Source: Chloroflexota bacterium
Lineage (GTDB): Bacteria; Chloroflexota; Anaerolineae; CG2-30-64-16
Length of the DNA: 35,734 bases
NCBI GenBank assembly: GCA_029555885.1
Contig: JAKPQT010000118.1
Location: 1 to 35,734 of the forward strand
Direction of reading: 5' to 3'
The position numbers and the translations under genes are program-made. Of this stretch, positions 9,501-16,152 are shown in pieces. The notes under the pieces were generated by a model that was not told where the DNA came from, searched no databases, and saw only the letters and a program-made list of their open reading frames with translations. Within the stretch, counting starts at the first letter, position 1. The number at the start of each line of letters is the position of its first letter.

Positions 9501-9546
9501 GTTCTTCCCGGCCCAGGACGAGCCGGTGATGGGCTGCCTGCCGTAG
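6514..9546 (+). CDS. large exported Asp-box (BNR/sialidase-like propeller) protein with duplicated C-terminal domain
   Basis: This 1010-residue secreted protein starts at the ATG at 6514, with CGGAG about 7 nt upstream. A signal peptide spans about residues 1-30 (ending VSA). About 700 residues of beta-propeller follow, with eleven Asp-box motifs (pattern S-x-D-x-G-x-x-W, such as STDSGATW and SRDGGETW). From residue 739 there are two tandem copies of an unrecognised domain of about 130 residues. Each copy starts with VDARI..VWPHD and ends with WAHGAD.RT(Y/F)FP.QD (starts near residues 739 and 873). Asp-box propellers occur in sialidases, cellulase-like and photosystem assembly proteins; no sialidase catalytic Arg triad was identified. 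It is followed 11 nt later by a membrane-protein gene, suggesting an operon. Confidence 0.8.
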   Translation: MVPRYRARALLSALCGLVLLASLLGPRVSAGQTIPASWQPLDGPGGRISHLAGAADGRTLYAVSVTGVNRREDQTQWRERGTPARADALYVSTDSGATWQPVTNDLPPGPIAALHVEPDGATIYVALNTAGEGQAARSGLWRSPDRGLHWAQVRLDRDDLLIRTIVRSPSGPHLFLGAVNTGPEPRSYVYRLTDGDATWRVFEVLRTANGDALRPGSVLAELVVHPAQSDTLCLTTYGGDVLISSNAGESWRQVSAGGEASGPARVAFAPNGNGSGLLVRRQGSAGTARLTLERSRDHGLTWQSFNASGLPATGEPRSLAALSGGVYLLNTSAGTYRTTDDGLTWQPLEGVLSSGGVAEFLFGGTSGSVVAATGYGLFSSQDSGALWSPLGEGLPANSKIAGLLSHPARPDLLYAVSDNRAAWTAAAPPVIWRSLDEGRRWQPAAAGLPDVPLTAWAIDPLNPDRLVVASWDYVAVSADGGLSWQTNRLESSNRQAIAIAAADPQTVYLGGRPALRSTDGGRTWQPVAVRMAGEAEQPADVTGLAVDPADARHLWASLATGVYESRDGGETWQPHGLDGQPVRWLALAVQEVQDETQAPDYALYAGVADGGLQRWAPDTASWQPAQAGLPAGSTLTALAADPVTAGLLWAARDGGGVYRSEDGGATWTPVGTGVGDNLGQALAINHAEPESVFLGTAAAGVWVRSANMVLEEAARATSTSPAATRALDAASAATRSAGVDARIEVVWPHDWAPVESAQRANIGLRLFMPRSLALPACGWRPRVSVWRALDMDPAEPLGQAVQRTVDGQPFPYWELNDVDVSRANDPNHKLYFLVRVEGVDTATSVWAHGADPRTYFPQQDVPSGIASGQVTEVDARIQIVWPHDEAGNERPVTEAGLANVVVVFFKHGTRLSVPVGWQPEAVVLHGAWNQEVGKRLSRAPAVQVRQAGAITYPVWEFNDVPVGRATDSQNRLYMWVTAEGVLTYPTIWAHGADLRTFFPAQDEPVMGCLP

Positions 9547-9557
9547 AGGAGTTTGTT

Positions 9558-10286
9558 TTGCTAGAGTGGGCGACATGGCAGGTGGCCGCACTGGGGATCA
9601 TCCTGATCGCGGCCGCGGTGCTGCTGGTGATCTGGTGGCGGCAGCAGAGCTATCGCTGGGCGTTGGTGCTGGTACTCTGCCTGCTCCTCGCGCCGGCGAT
9701 GAGCTTCTGGTCGAGCATCGCGTTCGAGGTCGCGCCCTACCGGGCGGGCTGCGACGGCGTCTGCCCCGGCCAGCGGGGCGCGCCGGTCGCGACGCATCTG
9801 TGTGAGTCCCTCGGCTGCGAGTTCCGTCCTACGACTTTTACGCTCAACAGCCTGGTGTATCTCGTGTTGTTTCTCGCGTGGGGCGGCATCGTACAGGCGC
9901 TCCTGCGGCGCATCATCGGTGAATCGCATCGCATTGCGGCCGGCCGCTTCTTTCTGGGTTTGGGGCTGCTCATCGCGCCGCTCGCGCTGGCCCCCGTGTT
10001 CCTGCCCCCGCCCCAGGCTCACGTGCGCGGGGATTCGCAACGGGTCGCCATCAACGCGCAGCGCGAGGCGTATATGTACGATGACACCGCACCGCTGCCG
10101 GTCGTGCGCCTCGCGCTGGAAGACGTGCGGCCCCGGCTCGATGAGCAGCCCGGCCTGCGCGTCTGCCTGCGCACTTACAGCTATTTCTACCTGCCGATTG
10201 GATTCATGTATCTTGACATGACTCCCGAAGGCGTGCATAGTAACAACGGCGGCATGCTCCCGCGTGATGGGTCGTGCTGGCGTTGA
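9558..10286 (+). CDS. four-TM membrane protein, function unknown
   Basis: This 242-residue protein starts at a TTG at 9558 with AGAGGAG 6 nt upstream, 11 nt after the Asp-box gene. Four hydrophobic segments are visible: near the N-terminus (VAALGIILIAAAVLLVIWW), then VLVLCLLLAPAM, LVYLVLFLAWGG and FLGLGLLIAPLALAPVFL. Four cysteines in two pairs (CDGVC and CESLGC) lie between the second and third segments and may form disulfides. The C-terminal 80 residues are soluble. I do not recognise a family. Its context suggests a role with the exported proteins on either side. Confidence 0.7.
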   Translation: MLEWATWQVAALGIILIAAAVLLVIWWRQQSYRWALVLVLCLLLAPAMSFWSSIAFEVAPYRAGCDGVCPGQRGAPVATHLCESLGCEFRPTTFTLNSLVYLVLFLAWGGIVQALLRRIIGESHRIAAGRFFLGLGLLIAPLALAPVFLPPPQAHVRGDSQRVAINAQREAYMYDDTAPLPVVRLALEDVRPRLDEQPGLRVCLRTYSYFYLPIGFMYLDMTPEGVHSNNGGMLPRDGSCWR

Positions 10287-10290
10287 CGAG

Positions 10291-10367
10291 GGTAAAGGTT
10301 GGCAAGTTAAAGGTTGCAGGTTACCGCCGTGGCCCAACCTGCAACCTTCAACCTGAGAACCTGTAAC
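10291..10367. repeat. heptad inverted repeat (family B, copy 2)
   Basis: AAGGTTGCAGGTT at 10310-10322 pairs perfectly with AACCTGCAACCTT at 10336-10348 around a 13-nt loop. Flanking GGTTGGCA/GTTAAA and CAACCTGAGAACCTGTAACC units extend the arms. It is the same family as 3781-3886. It fills the gap between the membrane-protein and protease genes. Confidence 0.85.
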
Positions 10368-10386
10368 CCGACTGACCGGAGGTTTC

Positions 10387-12486
10387 ATGGAGAACCGCAA
10401 CCGCACCTATTGGACGATCGGCATCGCTGTTGTGCTGCTGTTGTGCTGCTACTGCTTCGGTATGGCCGTGCTGGGCACGGTCATCTTTCGCGGCGACACG
10501 AGCGTCGAAATTGAAGATGTAGAGCCGGTGCGCGTCATTACGCGCGTCGTCACGGTCATCGTGCCGGAGCGCGGGACGCCGACCCCGGTCGAGGGCAGCC
10601 AACGTGATGCCACGCCCACCCCCGAAGCCGCCGGCACACCCTCGGCTCCGTCCGGCGTCACGGGGGAGATTGCCACCCCGGATGCGGAGGCCGCGGCGCT
10701 GTATGCCAGCGAGATGCCCGCGGCTGACCCGCGCGCGCTCACGCTGCGGCTGAAACCGGACGTAGGCGATATCCCGCTTGTCGTCAACGCGACGCCCCCC
10801 AGCTACGAGGTCGGCGCAAAGCAGGAATTCTGGGTCTCCAACGTTGATACACAGGAGCACCGGCAGATTATCGCGGAGCTGCGTTACGTTACAGAGCACG
10901 TGGCAATGTGGGTGCAGGAGGGCGTGAACATCGACCAGGACGATCTAGAGGCCTCTGCCGACCGCTTCGAGGAGCAGACCTACCCGACTAACCGCGAGTT
11001 CTTCGGCAGCGAGTGGACGCCCGGCGTCGACAATGACCCGCGGCTGCACATCCTGCACGCGCGCGACATGGGTGAGACGATCGCCGGCTACTATTCGTCT
11101 TCCGACGAGTACCCGCGGGCCGTCAACGAGTATTCCAACGAACGGGAGATGTTCTACGTCGCAGCGGATGCAGGCAGCGCCCAACCGAACACCTCGTTCT
11201 ATGATGGCCTGCTGGCCCACGAGTTCCAGCACATGATTCATTGGGCCAACGACCGCAACGAGGACTCCTGGGTCAACGAGGGCATGTCAGAGCTCGCCTT
11301 CATTCTCAACGATTTCGAATCCGGCGGCATGGATATCGCGTACAGCGAGAAGCCCGACACGCAACTGACGACCTGGGGTGACCCGTCCGTGGGCAACGCG
11401 GAGCATTACGGCGCGTCCTACCTCTTCATGACCTACTTCCTGGATCGCTTTGGCGAGGATCTGACGAAGGCAGTCGTGGCTTCCCCGAAGAACGGCATTG
11501 CCGGGTTCAACGAGGCGCTGGAGCAGGCCGGCCGGCCGGAGCGGTTCGAGGACATCTTTGCCGATTGGGTCATCGCGAACTATCTGGATGCGCCGGATGC
11601 GGATGCCGAGGGCCGCTATGGCTACAGTAGAATCGATCTCTTCGACATGAGCCCGGCGGATTCGCACCGCCGCTATCCGGTCACCGAGACCGCGGAGGTC
11701 AGCCAGTACGGGGTGGACTACATCGAGCTGCGGACCCAGGAAGGTGTGGGGCTCACGCTCAACTTCCGGGGCGTCACGGAGACGCCGTTGGTGGCCGGGG
11801 AAGTGAGCGATGGGCGCATGTGGTGGTCGAATCGCGGCGACCAGAGCAACACGACGTTGACCCGGCCTGTCGACCTGCGCAATGCGACCGCGCCGAAGCT
11901 CACCTTCCGGACGTGGTACGACATCGAAGAAGGGTGGGACTATGCCTACGTGGAGGCGTCCACGGATGGCGGCGAGACATGGCAAATCCTGGAAGGTCGG
12001 ACGACCACCGACGATAACCCGGTCGGCAACGCCTATGGCGTCGGCTGGACGGGCGCGAGCGGTGAGGGCGTGGGGCCGGAGTGGATCGACGAGGAAGTGG
12101 ACCTGACTCCGTACGCGGGCCAGGAAATCCTGCTCCGCTTCGAGATGGTGACGGATGACGCAGTGAACGAGCCGGGCTTCCTGCTGGATGACATCGCCAT
12201 CAGTGAGATTGGTTTCCAGGATGACGGCGAATCCGGCGAGGCCGGATGGGTGTCGGATGGCTGGCTGTTGACGGATAATACCGTCATGCAGCGCTGGCTC
12301 GTCCAGTTGCTCTCGCCCGGCCCCGATGGCGAACTGGTGATCCAGCGGATGACGGTGGCCGCGGATGGCACCGGCCAGCTTGTCCTGAACCCGCCGGCGG
12401 AGGACAGCCAGGCGCTGCTCATTATCTCCGCGCTTGCGCCGGTGACGACGCAGTCCGCCGCGTATGAGTACACGATCGAGGACTGA
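10387..12486 (+). CDS. membrane-anchored zinc metalloprotease (M6/immune inhibitor A-like)
   Basis: This 699-residue protein starts at the ATG at 10387 with CGGAGG 5 nt upstream. A transmembrane segment (about residues 8-33, Cys-rich) anchors it. A Pro/Thr-rich linker runs to about residue 110. The zincin motif HEFQHMIHW begins at His278, followed about 20 residues later by NEGMSELA, whose Glu near residue 302 is the likely third zinc ligand. The C-terminal half has a jelly-roll region with STDGGETWQ and PGFLLDDIAI, as in the C-terminal domains of M6 peptidases. It should degrade or process extracellular protein. The pieces (HExxH, Glu ligand, MAM-like tail) agree with each other; exact peptidase family is inferred. 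Confidence 0.8.
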   Translation: MENRNRTYWTIGIAVVLLLCCYCFGMAVLGTVIFRGDTSVEIEDVEPVRVITRVVTVIVPERGTPTPVEGSQRDATPTPEAAGTPSAPSGVTGEIATPDAEAAALYASEMPAADPRALTLRLKPDVGDIPLVVNATPPSYEVGAKQEFWVSNVDTQEHRQIIAELRYVTEHVAMWVQEGVNIDQDDLEASADRFEEQTYPTNREFFGSEWTPGVDNDPRLHILHARDMGETIAGYYSSSDEYPRAVNEYSNEREMFYVAADAGSAQPNTSFYDGLLAHEFQHMIHWANDRNEDSWVNEGMSELAFILNDFESGGMDIAYSEKPDTQLTTWGDPSVGNAEHYGASYLFMTYFLDRFGEDLTKAVVASPKNGIAGFNEALEQAGRPERFEDIFADWVIANYLDAPDADAEGRYGYSRIDLFDMSPADSHRRYPVTETAEVSQYGVDYIELRTQEGVGLTLNFRGVTETPLVAGEVSDGRMWWSNRGDQSNTTLTRPVDLRNATAPKLTFRTWYDIEEGWDYAYVEASTDGGETWQILEGRTTTDDNPVGNAYGVGWTGASGEGVGPEWIDEEVDLTPYAGQEILLRFEMVTDDAVNEPGFLLDDIAISEIGFQDDGESGEAGWVSDGWLLTDNTVMQRWLVQLLSPGPDGELVIQRMTVAADGTGQLVLNPPAEDSQALLIISALAPVTTQSAAYEYTIED

Positions 12487-12504
12487 CCTGGAGCACGGGA
12501 GAAC

Positions 12505-12650
12505 AGGTGAGCAGGTGAACAGGTGATGGAATCGAGGCTTTAGCCGGTCTGGGCGTGTATGTGCGTAACCGACCTAACCGGCTAAAGCCTCCACTCCAAG
12601 CTCACCTTGTCACCCGGTCACCTTGTCACCCGGTCACCGTGTCACGCCGT
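12505..12650. repeat. family A inverted repeat, copy 2, with octamer array
   Basis: The left arm carries GGTGAGCAGGTGAACAGGTG units. The core AGGCTTTAGCCGGT (12535-12548) pairs perfectly with ACCGGCTAAAGCCT (12577-12590). The right arm has six octamers at 12603-12650 (CACCTTGT, CACCCGGT and variants). The array ends 5 nt before the CPBP protease start codon, where a Shine-Dalgarno would be expected and none is seen. Confidence 0.85.
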
Positions 12651-12655
12651 CGCCC

Positions 12656-13339
12656 ATGCCCAACCTCCTCTTCCTCCTCTGCCTCACGGCGCTGCTTGCG
12701 GCGCTGGCCTACGCGACTGTGCGAACCGGACAGCTCCTGCGCACCTGGACGCCTGACCGCAACCTGATGCTGAGCGGGCCGGAGAATGTGTTCCGGCTCG
12801 CGCTGATTGCCGTCTGTCTGCTGCTGGGGTTGACGCTGGGGCCGGGCAGCGCGGCGCTGGGGCTGCGCAGCACGCAGCCAGTTGCGGATGTGGCCCTGGG
12901 ACTGGCGTGCGGGCTGGTGCTGTCCGCGATAGTGGCTGGCGCGGGCTGGCTCATCGAGCGGACATGGGGGACGGATGTCTACAACGACGCTGTATTGCGC
13001 GCCATCCTGCCGCGCAGCCGCTGGGAGTGGGTTGGTGTGCTGCTTGCGCTGTTGCCCGCGGCCCTGCTGGAAGAATTGCTCTTTCGGGCGCTGCCGCTGG
13101 CGGGATTGGCCTGGCTGATTGCCCCGCGCTGGCTGCTCTGGCCGTTGAGCGTGGGCTTCGGCCTGCTCCACTGGCCGCAGGGCAGTTGGGGGGTGCTCGG
13201 CGCGACCCTGGCAGGGATCGTTTTCGGCCTGTTGTTCCTGTTCACCGGCAGCCTGTGGGTGCCACTGGCCGCGCATTACATCCTGAACGTCACGCAGTTG
13301 TTGTTAGTGCAAGCCACGCGAGCGCAGCCACTCCGTTAA
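12656..13339 (+). CDS. CPBP-family intramembrane metalloprotease
   Basis: This 227-residue polytopic membrane protein has the three CPBP/Rce1 motifs: EELLFR, a conserved His in FGLLHWPQG, and His-Tyr-x-x-Asn in AAHYILN. Together they form the glutamate-histidine metal site of type II CAAX-like proteases. About six to seven hydrophobic segments are visible, the first at the extreme N-terminus (LLFLLCLTALLAALAY). Bacterial members cleave membrane proteins or mature bacteriocin-like peptides; the target here is unknown. The ATG at 12656 directly follows an octamer repeat array and lacks a Shine-Dalgarno, so the start is less certain. Its 3' end overlaps the convergent hydrolase gene by 36 nt. 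Confidence 0.8.
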   Translation: MPNLLFLLCLTALLAALAYATVRTGQLLRTWTPDRNLMLSGPENVFRLALIAVCLLLGLTLGPGSAALGLRSTQPVADVALGLACGLVLSAIVAGAGWLIERTWGTDVYNDAVLRAILPRSRWEWVGVLLALLPAALLEELLFRALPLAGLAWLIAPRWLLWPLSVGFGLLHWPQGSWGVLGATLAGIVFGLLFLFTGSLWVPLAAHYILNVTQLLLVQATRAQPLR

Positions 13340-14077
13340 CAAACCGGCGACCTCTGCCGGCCGCTCCAGCATGACCATATGGCCTGCCGCCGGGATCACG
13401 ACCAGTTGTGCATCGGGGATGCGCTCGGCCATCGCCCGGCTGGACTCGACCGGCGTCATGCGGTCGGCCTCCCCGCACAACACCAGCGCCGGAACGCTGA
13501 CCCGGTGGAGGTCGGCCAGCCGGTCGAAGCGCTCGCACGCGGCAAAGTCGCCATGCAGCACCTCCGGCCCGACCTCGCGCAGCCTCCGCACGAACAGGCG
13601 CAGCCGCTCAGGATCGACATCTGCCGCATGTGTCCTCACGGCAAGCAGTTCGGTGGTCCGCGCGAAGTCGGTCCGCAGATCGGACAGAAGCTCCGGCGCG
13701 ACGCACAACTGTCCGCCTGTCGATATCAGTACCAGCCCGGCCAGTCGCGGCGCATAGTGCAGCGCATATTCCAGCGCAATTGCGCCGCCCATCGAATGAC
13801 CGACCAGGACAAACCGCGGCAGGCCCAGCGCGTCCACAAATGTGTGAACCGCCTCGGCATACGCCCCGATATTGGGCTGTCCCGGCCCGTCCGACTTGCC
13901 GTGGCCGGGCAGGTCCAGGCTGTAGACCACGGCGTCCGGCAGGCGGCGCAGCTCTGCGGGCCAGTGCATGTGATTGCCGCCTGCGCCATGCACGAGGACG
14001 AGCGGCGCGGAATGGGCGCCGTCTGCATGTTGCCGATAGTGGAGCCGCCCGCCGCTGGGCAGGGTGACCGTAGGCAT
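13304..14077 (-). CDS. alpha/beta hydrolase
   Basis: This 257-residue alpha/beta-fold hydrolase has the oxyanion motif HGAGGN near residue 30 and the nucleophile elbow GHSMGG. The acid Asp is in CGEADRMTP and the catalytic His in AAGHMVML. The set and spacing are typical of small esterases and C-C hydrolases. The ATG at 14077 has GGAGG 6 nt upstream; an earlier in-frame ATG at 14098 lacks this. It is convergent with and overlaps the last 36 nt of the CPBP gene. Substrate cannot be told. Confidence 0.85.
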   Translation of the reverse strand: MPTVTLPSGGRLHYRQHADGAHSAPLVLVHGAGGNHMHWPAELRRLPDAVVYSLDLPGHGKSDGPGQPNIGAYAEAVHTFVDALGLPRFVLVGHSMGGAIALEYALHYAPRLAGLVLISTGGQLCVAPELLSDLRTDFARTTELLAVRTHAADVDPERLRLFVRRLREVGPEVLHGDFAACERFDRLADLHRVSVPALVLCGEADRMTPVESSRAMAERIPDAQLVVIPAAGHMVMLERPAEVAGLLTEWLRSRGLH

Positions 14078-14138
14078 GTGTAACCTCCGCCAGCACATTG
14101 TAACATGAGCGCGCGACGCAGGAATTCACAAGGTAATT

Positions 14139-14152
14139 GGAGTCGAGGCTTT
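14139..14152 (+). repeat. half copy of the family A core hairpin
   Basis: GGAGTCGAGGCTTT matches the left stem of the core hairpins at 12535 and 14726. A matching right arm is not present; only a short CTTT/AAAG pairing follows. It lies between the hydrolase and rhodanese starts. Confidence 0.5.
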
Positions 14153-14242
14153 GGTGTCTATCCGAAAGCCCGCCCTGGCGCTTGGTGCCCTGTTGGGATA
14201 GAATGCAGATAAAGTTACATTGCACATCTGGGAGGTTTGACC

Positions 14243-14716
14243 TTGCAAAAACCACTCTTATGGGTACTGGTGGCGGCGAGCGTGCTGCTGATCGTCGCCG
14301 GCATCCTGCTGATATCCCAATCCGCACCGCCCGCGGCCGCGAATCCGCCGGTGCCACCCACTACGCAGTCGTTCCTGACCCTGGGCGGGGACGGCGTGGC
14401 ACGCATCAGCGTCCAGGACTTGCACACGCAACTGGCGGCCGCAAATCCGCCGGTCGTATGGGAATTCCGCGCGGCTTCATCTTACGAAGCCGCGCATCTT
14501 CCGGGCTCGCGCCTGATGACGCTGGAGGAAATTCCTGCTGTTGCGCAGGGGCTGGACAAGGCCCAGTCGATTGTGACGCTGTGTGCCTGACCGGACGAAG
14601 CGACGAGCGCCCGTGCGGCGCAAATATTGGAGGGTTTGGGGTTCTCGAACGTGGCCGCGCTGGAAGGCGGCATTGCTGCGTGGCAGGCTGCGGGCCTGCC
14701 TCTGGTGAGCGATTGA
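14243..14716 (+). CDS. membrane-anchored rhodanese-like selenoprotein, UGA (Sec) at codon 116
   Basis: The full product is 157 residues if the in-frame TGA at 14588-14590 is read as selenocysteine. The start is a TTG at 14243 with GGGAGG 7 nt upstream (the TTG at 14237 is too close to it). A single transmembrane anchor spans residues 4-25, so the rhodanese domain (about 50-157) is outside the cell. The active loop reads Cys114-Ala-Sec116-Pro-Asp-Glu-Ala-Thr-Ser. Rhodaneses of this type have Cys-Ala-Cys-Pro there, so the UGA replaces the second Cys. After the UGA the frame stays open and encodes the expected last helix and strand (QILEGLGFSNVAALEGGIAAW) up to a TGA at 14714. Known rhodaneses handle sulfane sulfur; a Cys-x-Sec pair suggests redox or peroxidase-like chemistry. 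Normal gene calling would stop at 115 residues and lose the active site. Confidence 0.88.
14607..14621 (+). promoter_or_regulatory. candidate bacterial SECIS hairpin of the rhodanese
   Basis: GCGCC (14607-14611) pairs with GGCGC (14617-14621) around the loop CGTGC. The stem starts 16 nt after the UGA and the apical loop 21 nt after it, with a G at the second loop position. Those features agree with known bacterial SECIS rules. The hairpin is short and was found by eye. Confidence 0.5.
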
Positions 14717-14725
14717 TGCAAAAAA

Positions 14726-14834
14726 GGAGTCGAGACTTTGGCCCGCCTGGCTGAAGTACCGTGTTGCCAGGGCTTCCGGCTAAAGTCTCGACTCCAGCGG
14801 GTCACCTCTTCACCGCTTCACCTTGTCACCCCAT
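14726..14834. repeat. family A inverted repeat, copy 3
   Basis: GGAGTCGAGACTTT (14726-14739) pairs perfectly with AAAGTCTCGACTCC (14782-14795). Octamer-like units follow at 14803-14834 (CACCTCTT, CACCGCTT, CACCTTGT, CACCCCAT). It lies 9 nt after the rhodanese stop. The rest of the gene-free stretch 14717-15082 shows only the promoter at 14993-15022; no gene or RNA was recognised between 14835 and 14990. Confidence 0.8.
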
Positions 14835-14992
14835 CATTCACCTTTGCGTCTGAACATGCGATTGACTCCTTACACTCGACTTCCGCAATCCTCGCGGTCG
14901 GGCCTGCCAATACATCTGGCATACTAAACCATAAATGCAGACAGTGCAACTGGCGCGCATGTCGCATTGTGCTTACTACATACCAAAAGAGT

Positions 14993-15022
14993 TTGACAAA
15001 GGCGCTGCACAGCAGCTATAAT
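14993..15022 (+). promoter_or_regulatory. consensus sigma70 promoter
   Basis: Perfect TTGACA (14993-14998) and perfect TATAAT (15017-15022) with an 18-nt spacer. This is the best promoter in the window and drives the 41-aa gene at 15083, with a leader of about 55 nt. Confidence 0.85.
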
Positions 15023-15082
15023 ATGGCAGGATCGGGGGCTGGCACACGCCCCGATTCACTGTTTTTTAGAGGATGGTACTGT

Positions 15083-15208
15083 ATGGCTCGCAAGAAGTCG
15101 GCCCCGCGCCGCGATTGGCGCATGGTCGTTTTCATCATCATCTCTCTGGTCATCGTCCTGTCGATGGTCCTGGCCTATCTGCCCGGAGTCCTGTCAGGGC
15201 CGTATTGA
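15083..15208 (+). CDS. 41-residue single-pass membrane protein
   Basis: The gene encodes a basic N-terminus (MARKKSAPRRDWR) followed by one transmembrane helix (about residues 14-34) and a short tail. GAGG lies 10 nt before the ATG at 15083. It sits directly behind a perfect consensus promoter, so it is probably highly expressed. The next gene starts 4 nt after its stop. No family is recognised. The charge pattern predicts the N-terminus inside the cell. Confidence 0.75.
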   Translation: MARKKSAPRRDWRMVVFIIISLVIVLSMVLAYLPGVLSGPY

Positions 15209-15212
15209 GCCG

Positions 15213-16094
15213 GTGGCCTCCGCCGTCGAGACAGCGTCAGATGCCGCGCGCAGCCGGACCGGAGTTGGGCTGGTGTTGGTCGCGGTCCTGGCCTTCTCGA
15301 CCAGCCCGGTCCTGGTGCTCTGGGCCGCGCCGCTCAGCCCGTTCGAGATTACGGTGGGCCGTCTGGCGTGCGCCGCGGTGCTCGTCTGGCTGCTGGCCCG
15401 GCTCAACGGTCAACCTCTGCTGCCGCGGCGGGCTGACCTGCCCCGCTTTGCCCTGTTCGGTCTGATTACCGCGGTCCACTTCATCAGTTACATCGCCTCA
15501 CTCAATTACACCACCATCGCGCACTCGCTGGCGATCGTCTATACCGCGCCCATCTTCGTGACGCTGTTTTCCGTGTGGTTTCTGCACGAGCATATCGCGT
15601 GGCGCAAATGGTTGGGTGTGCTGGTGACGGTCGCGGGGATTGCGATTCTGGCCGGCTTCGAGCCGCGCTTCGACGAACGGATGCTGTTGGGTGACGCGCT
15701 GGCTTTGGTTTCCGCGCTGATGTTCGGGCTGTACTCGGTGGCGGGACGTTCGCAGCGGGAGCGTTACGGGCTTTTCACCTACGCGGGTACGGTCTACAGC
15801 CTGGCCGCACTCTGGGCGCTGCCCGTGGCCGTCCTCAGCTTTACGCCCGCCGGGTATAATCCGCGCTCGCTGCTGGCGCTGCTCGGCGCGGGGCTGATTC
15901 CGCTGGGCATGGGCCACACACTCTACAATGCTGCGCTGCGACGGACGCACGCGACGATGGTCAATCTGGTTGCGACACAGGAGGTCACGGGCGGGGTGCT
16001 GCTCGGTGCGCTTCTGCTCAGCCAGGTGCCGCAGGTCAATGAGCTGGTGGGTGCGGGGGTGGCGTTGTTGGGGATTGCGCTGGTGTTGATATAG
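15213..16094 (+). CDS. EamA/DMT-family transporter
   Basis: This 293-residue protein has about ten hydrophobic segments arranged as two EamA repeats of five, the standard drug/metabolite transporter layout. The first repeat begins near residue 18 and the second near residue 160 (LALVSALMFGLYSVAGR). The GTG at 15213 starts 4 nt after the 41-aa gene ends and has no strong ribosome-binding site, so translation may be coupled. Substrates of this superfamily are diverse. The transcript probably starts at the consensus promoter at 14993. Confidence 0.85.
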   Translation: MASAVETASDAARSRTGVGLVLVAVLAFSTSPVLVLWAAPLSPFEITVGRLACAAVLVWLLARLNGQPLLPRRADLPRFALFGLITAVHFISYIASLNYTTIAHSLAIVYTAPIFVTLFSVWFLHEHIAWRKWLGVLVTVAGIAILAGFEPRFDERMLLGDALALVSALMFGLYSVAGRSQRERYGLFTYAGTVYSLAALWALPVAVLSFTPAGYNPRSLLALLGAGLIPLGMGHTLYNAALRRTHATMVNLVATQEVTGGVLLGALLLSQVPQVNELVGAGVALLGIALVLI

Positions 16095-16101
16095 CGCCTA
16101 C

Positions 16102-16126
16102 AGAGACGTTCCAGTGGAACGTCTCT
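16102..16126. repeat. perfect hairpin repeat with GTTCCAGTGGAAC core
   Basis: AGAGACGTTCC (16102-16112) pairs with GGAACGTCTCT (16116-16126) around the loop AGT. It lies 7 nt after the transporter stop codon. No T tract follows. Confidence 0.75.
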
Positions 16127-16152
16127 ATATTGGGATGAAGGATGTGTTGCTG

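Noticed and set aside
14588..14590. Nonsense mutation or sequencing error making the rhodanese a pseudogene
   Set aside because: The rest of the frame is intact and a second gene nearby has the same kind of UGA at a redox Cys. It cannot be fully excluded from sequence alone.
14835..14990. tRNA or other structured RNA in the gene-free stretch before the consensus promoter
   Set aside because: No cloverleaf, CCA-like end or T-loop sequence was found by eye.
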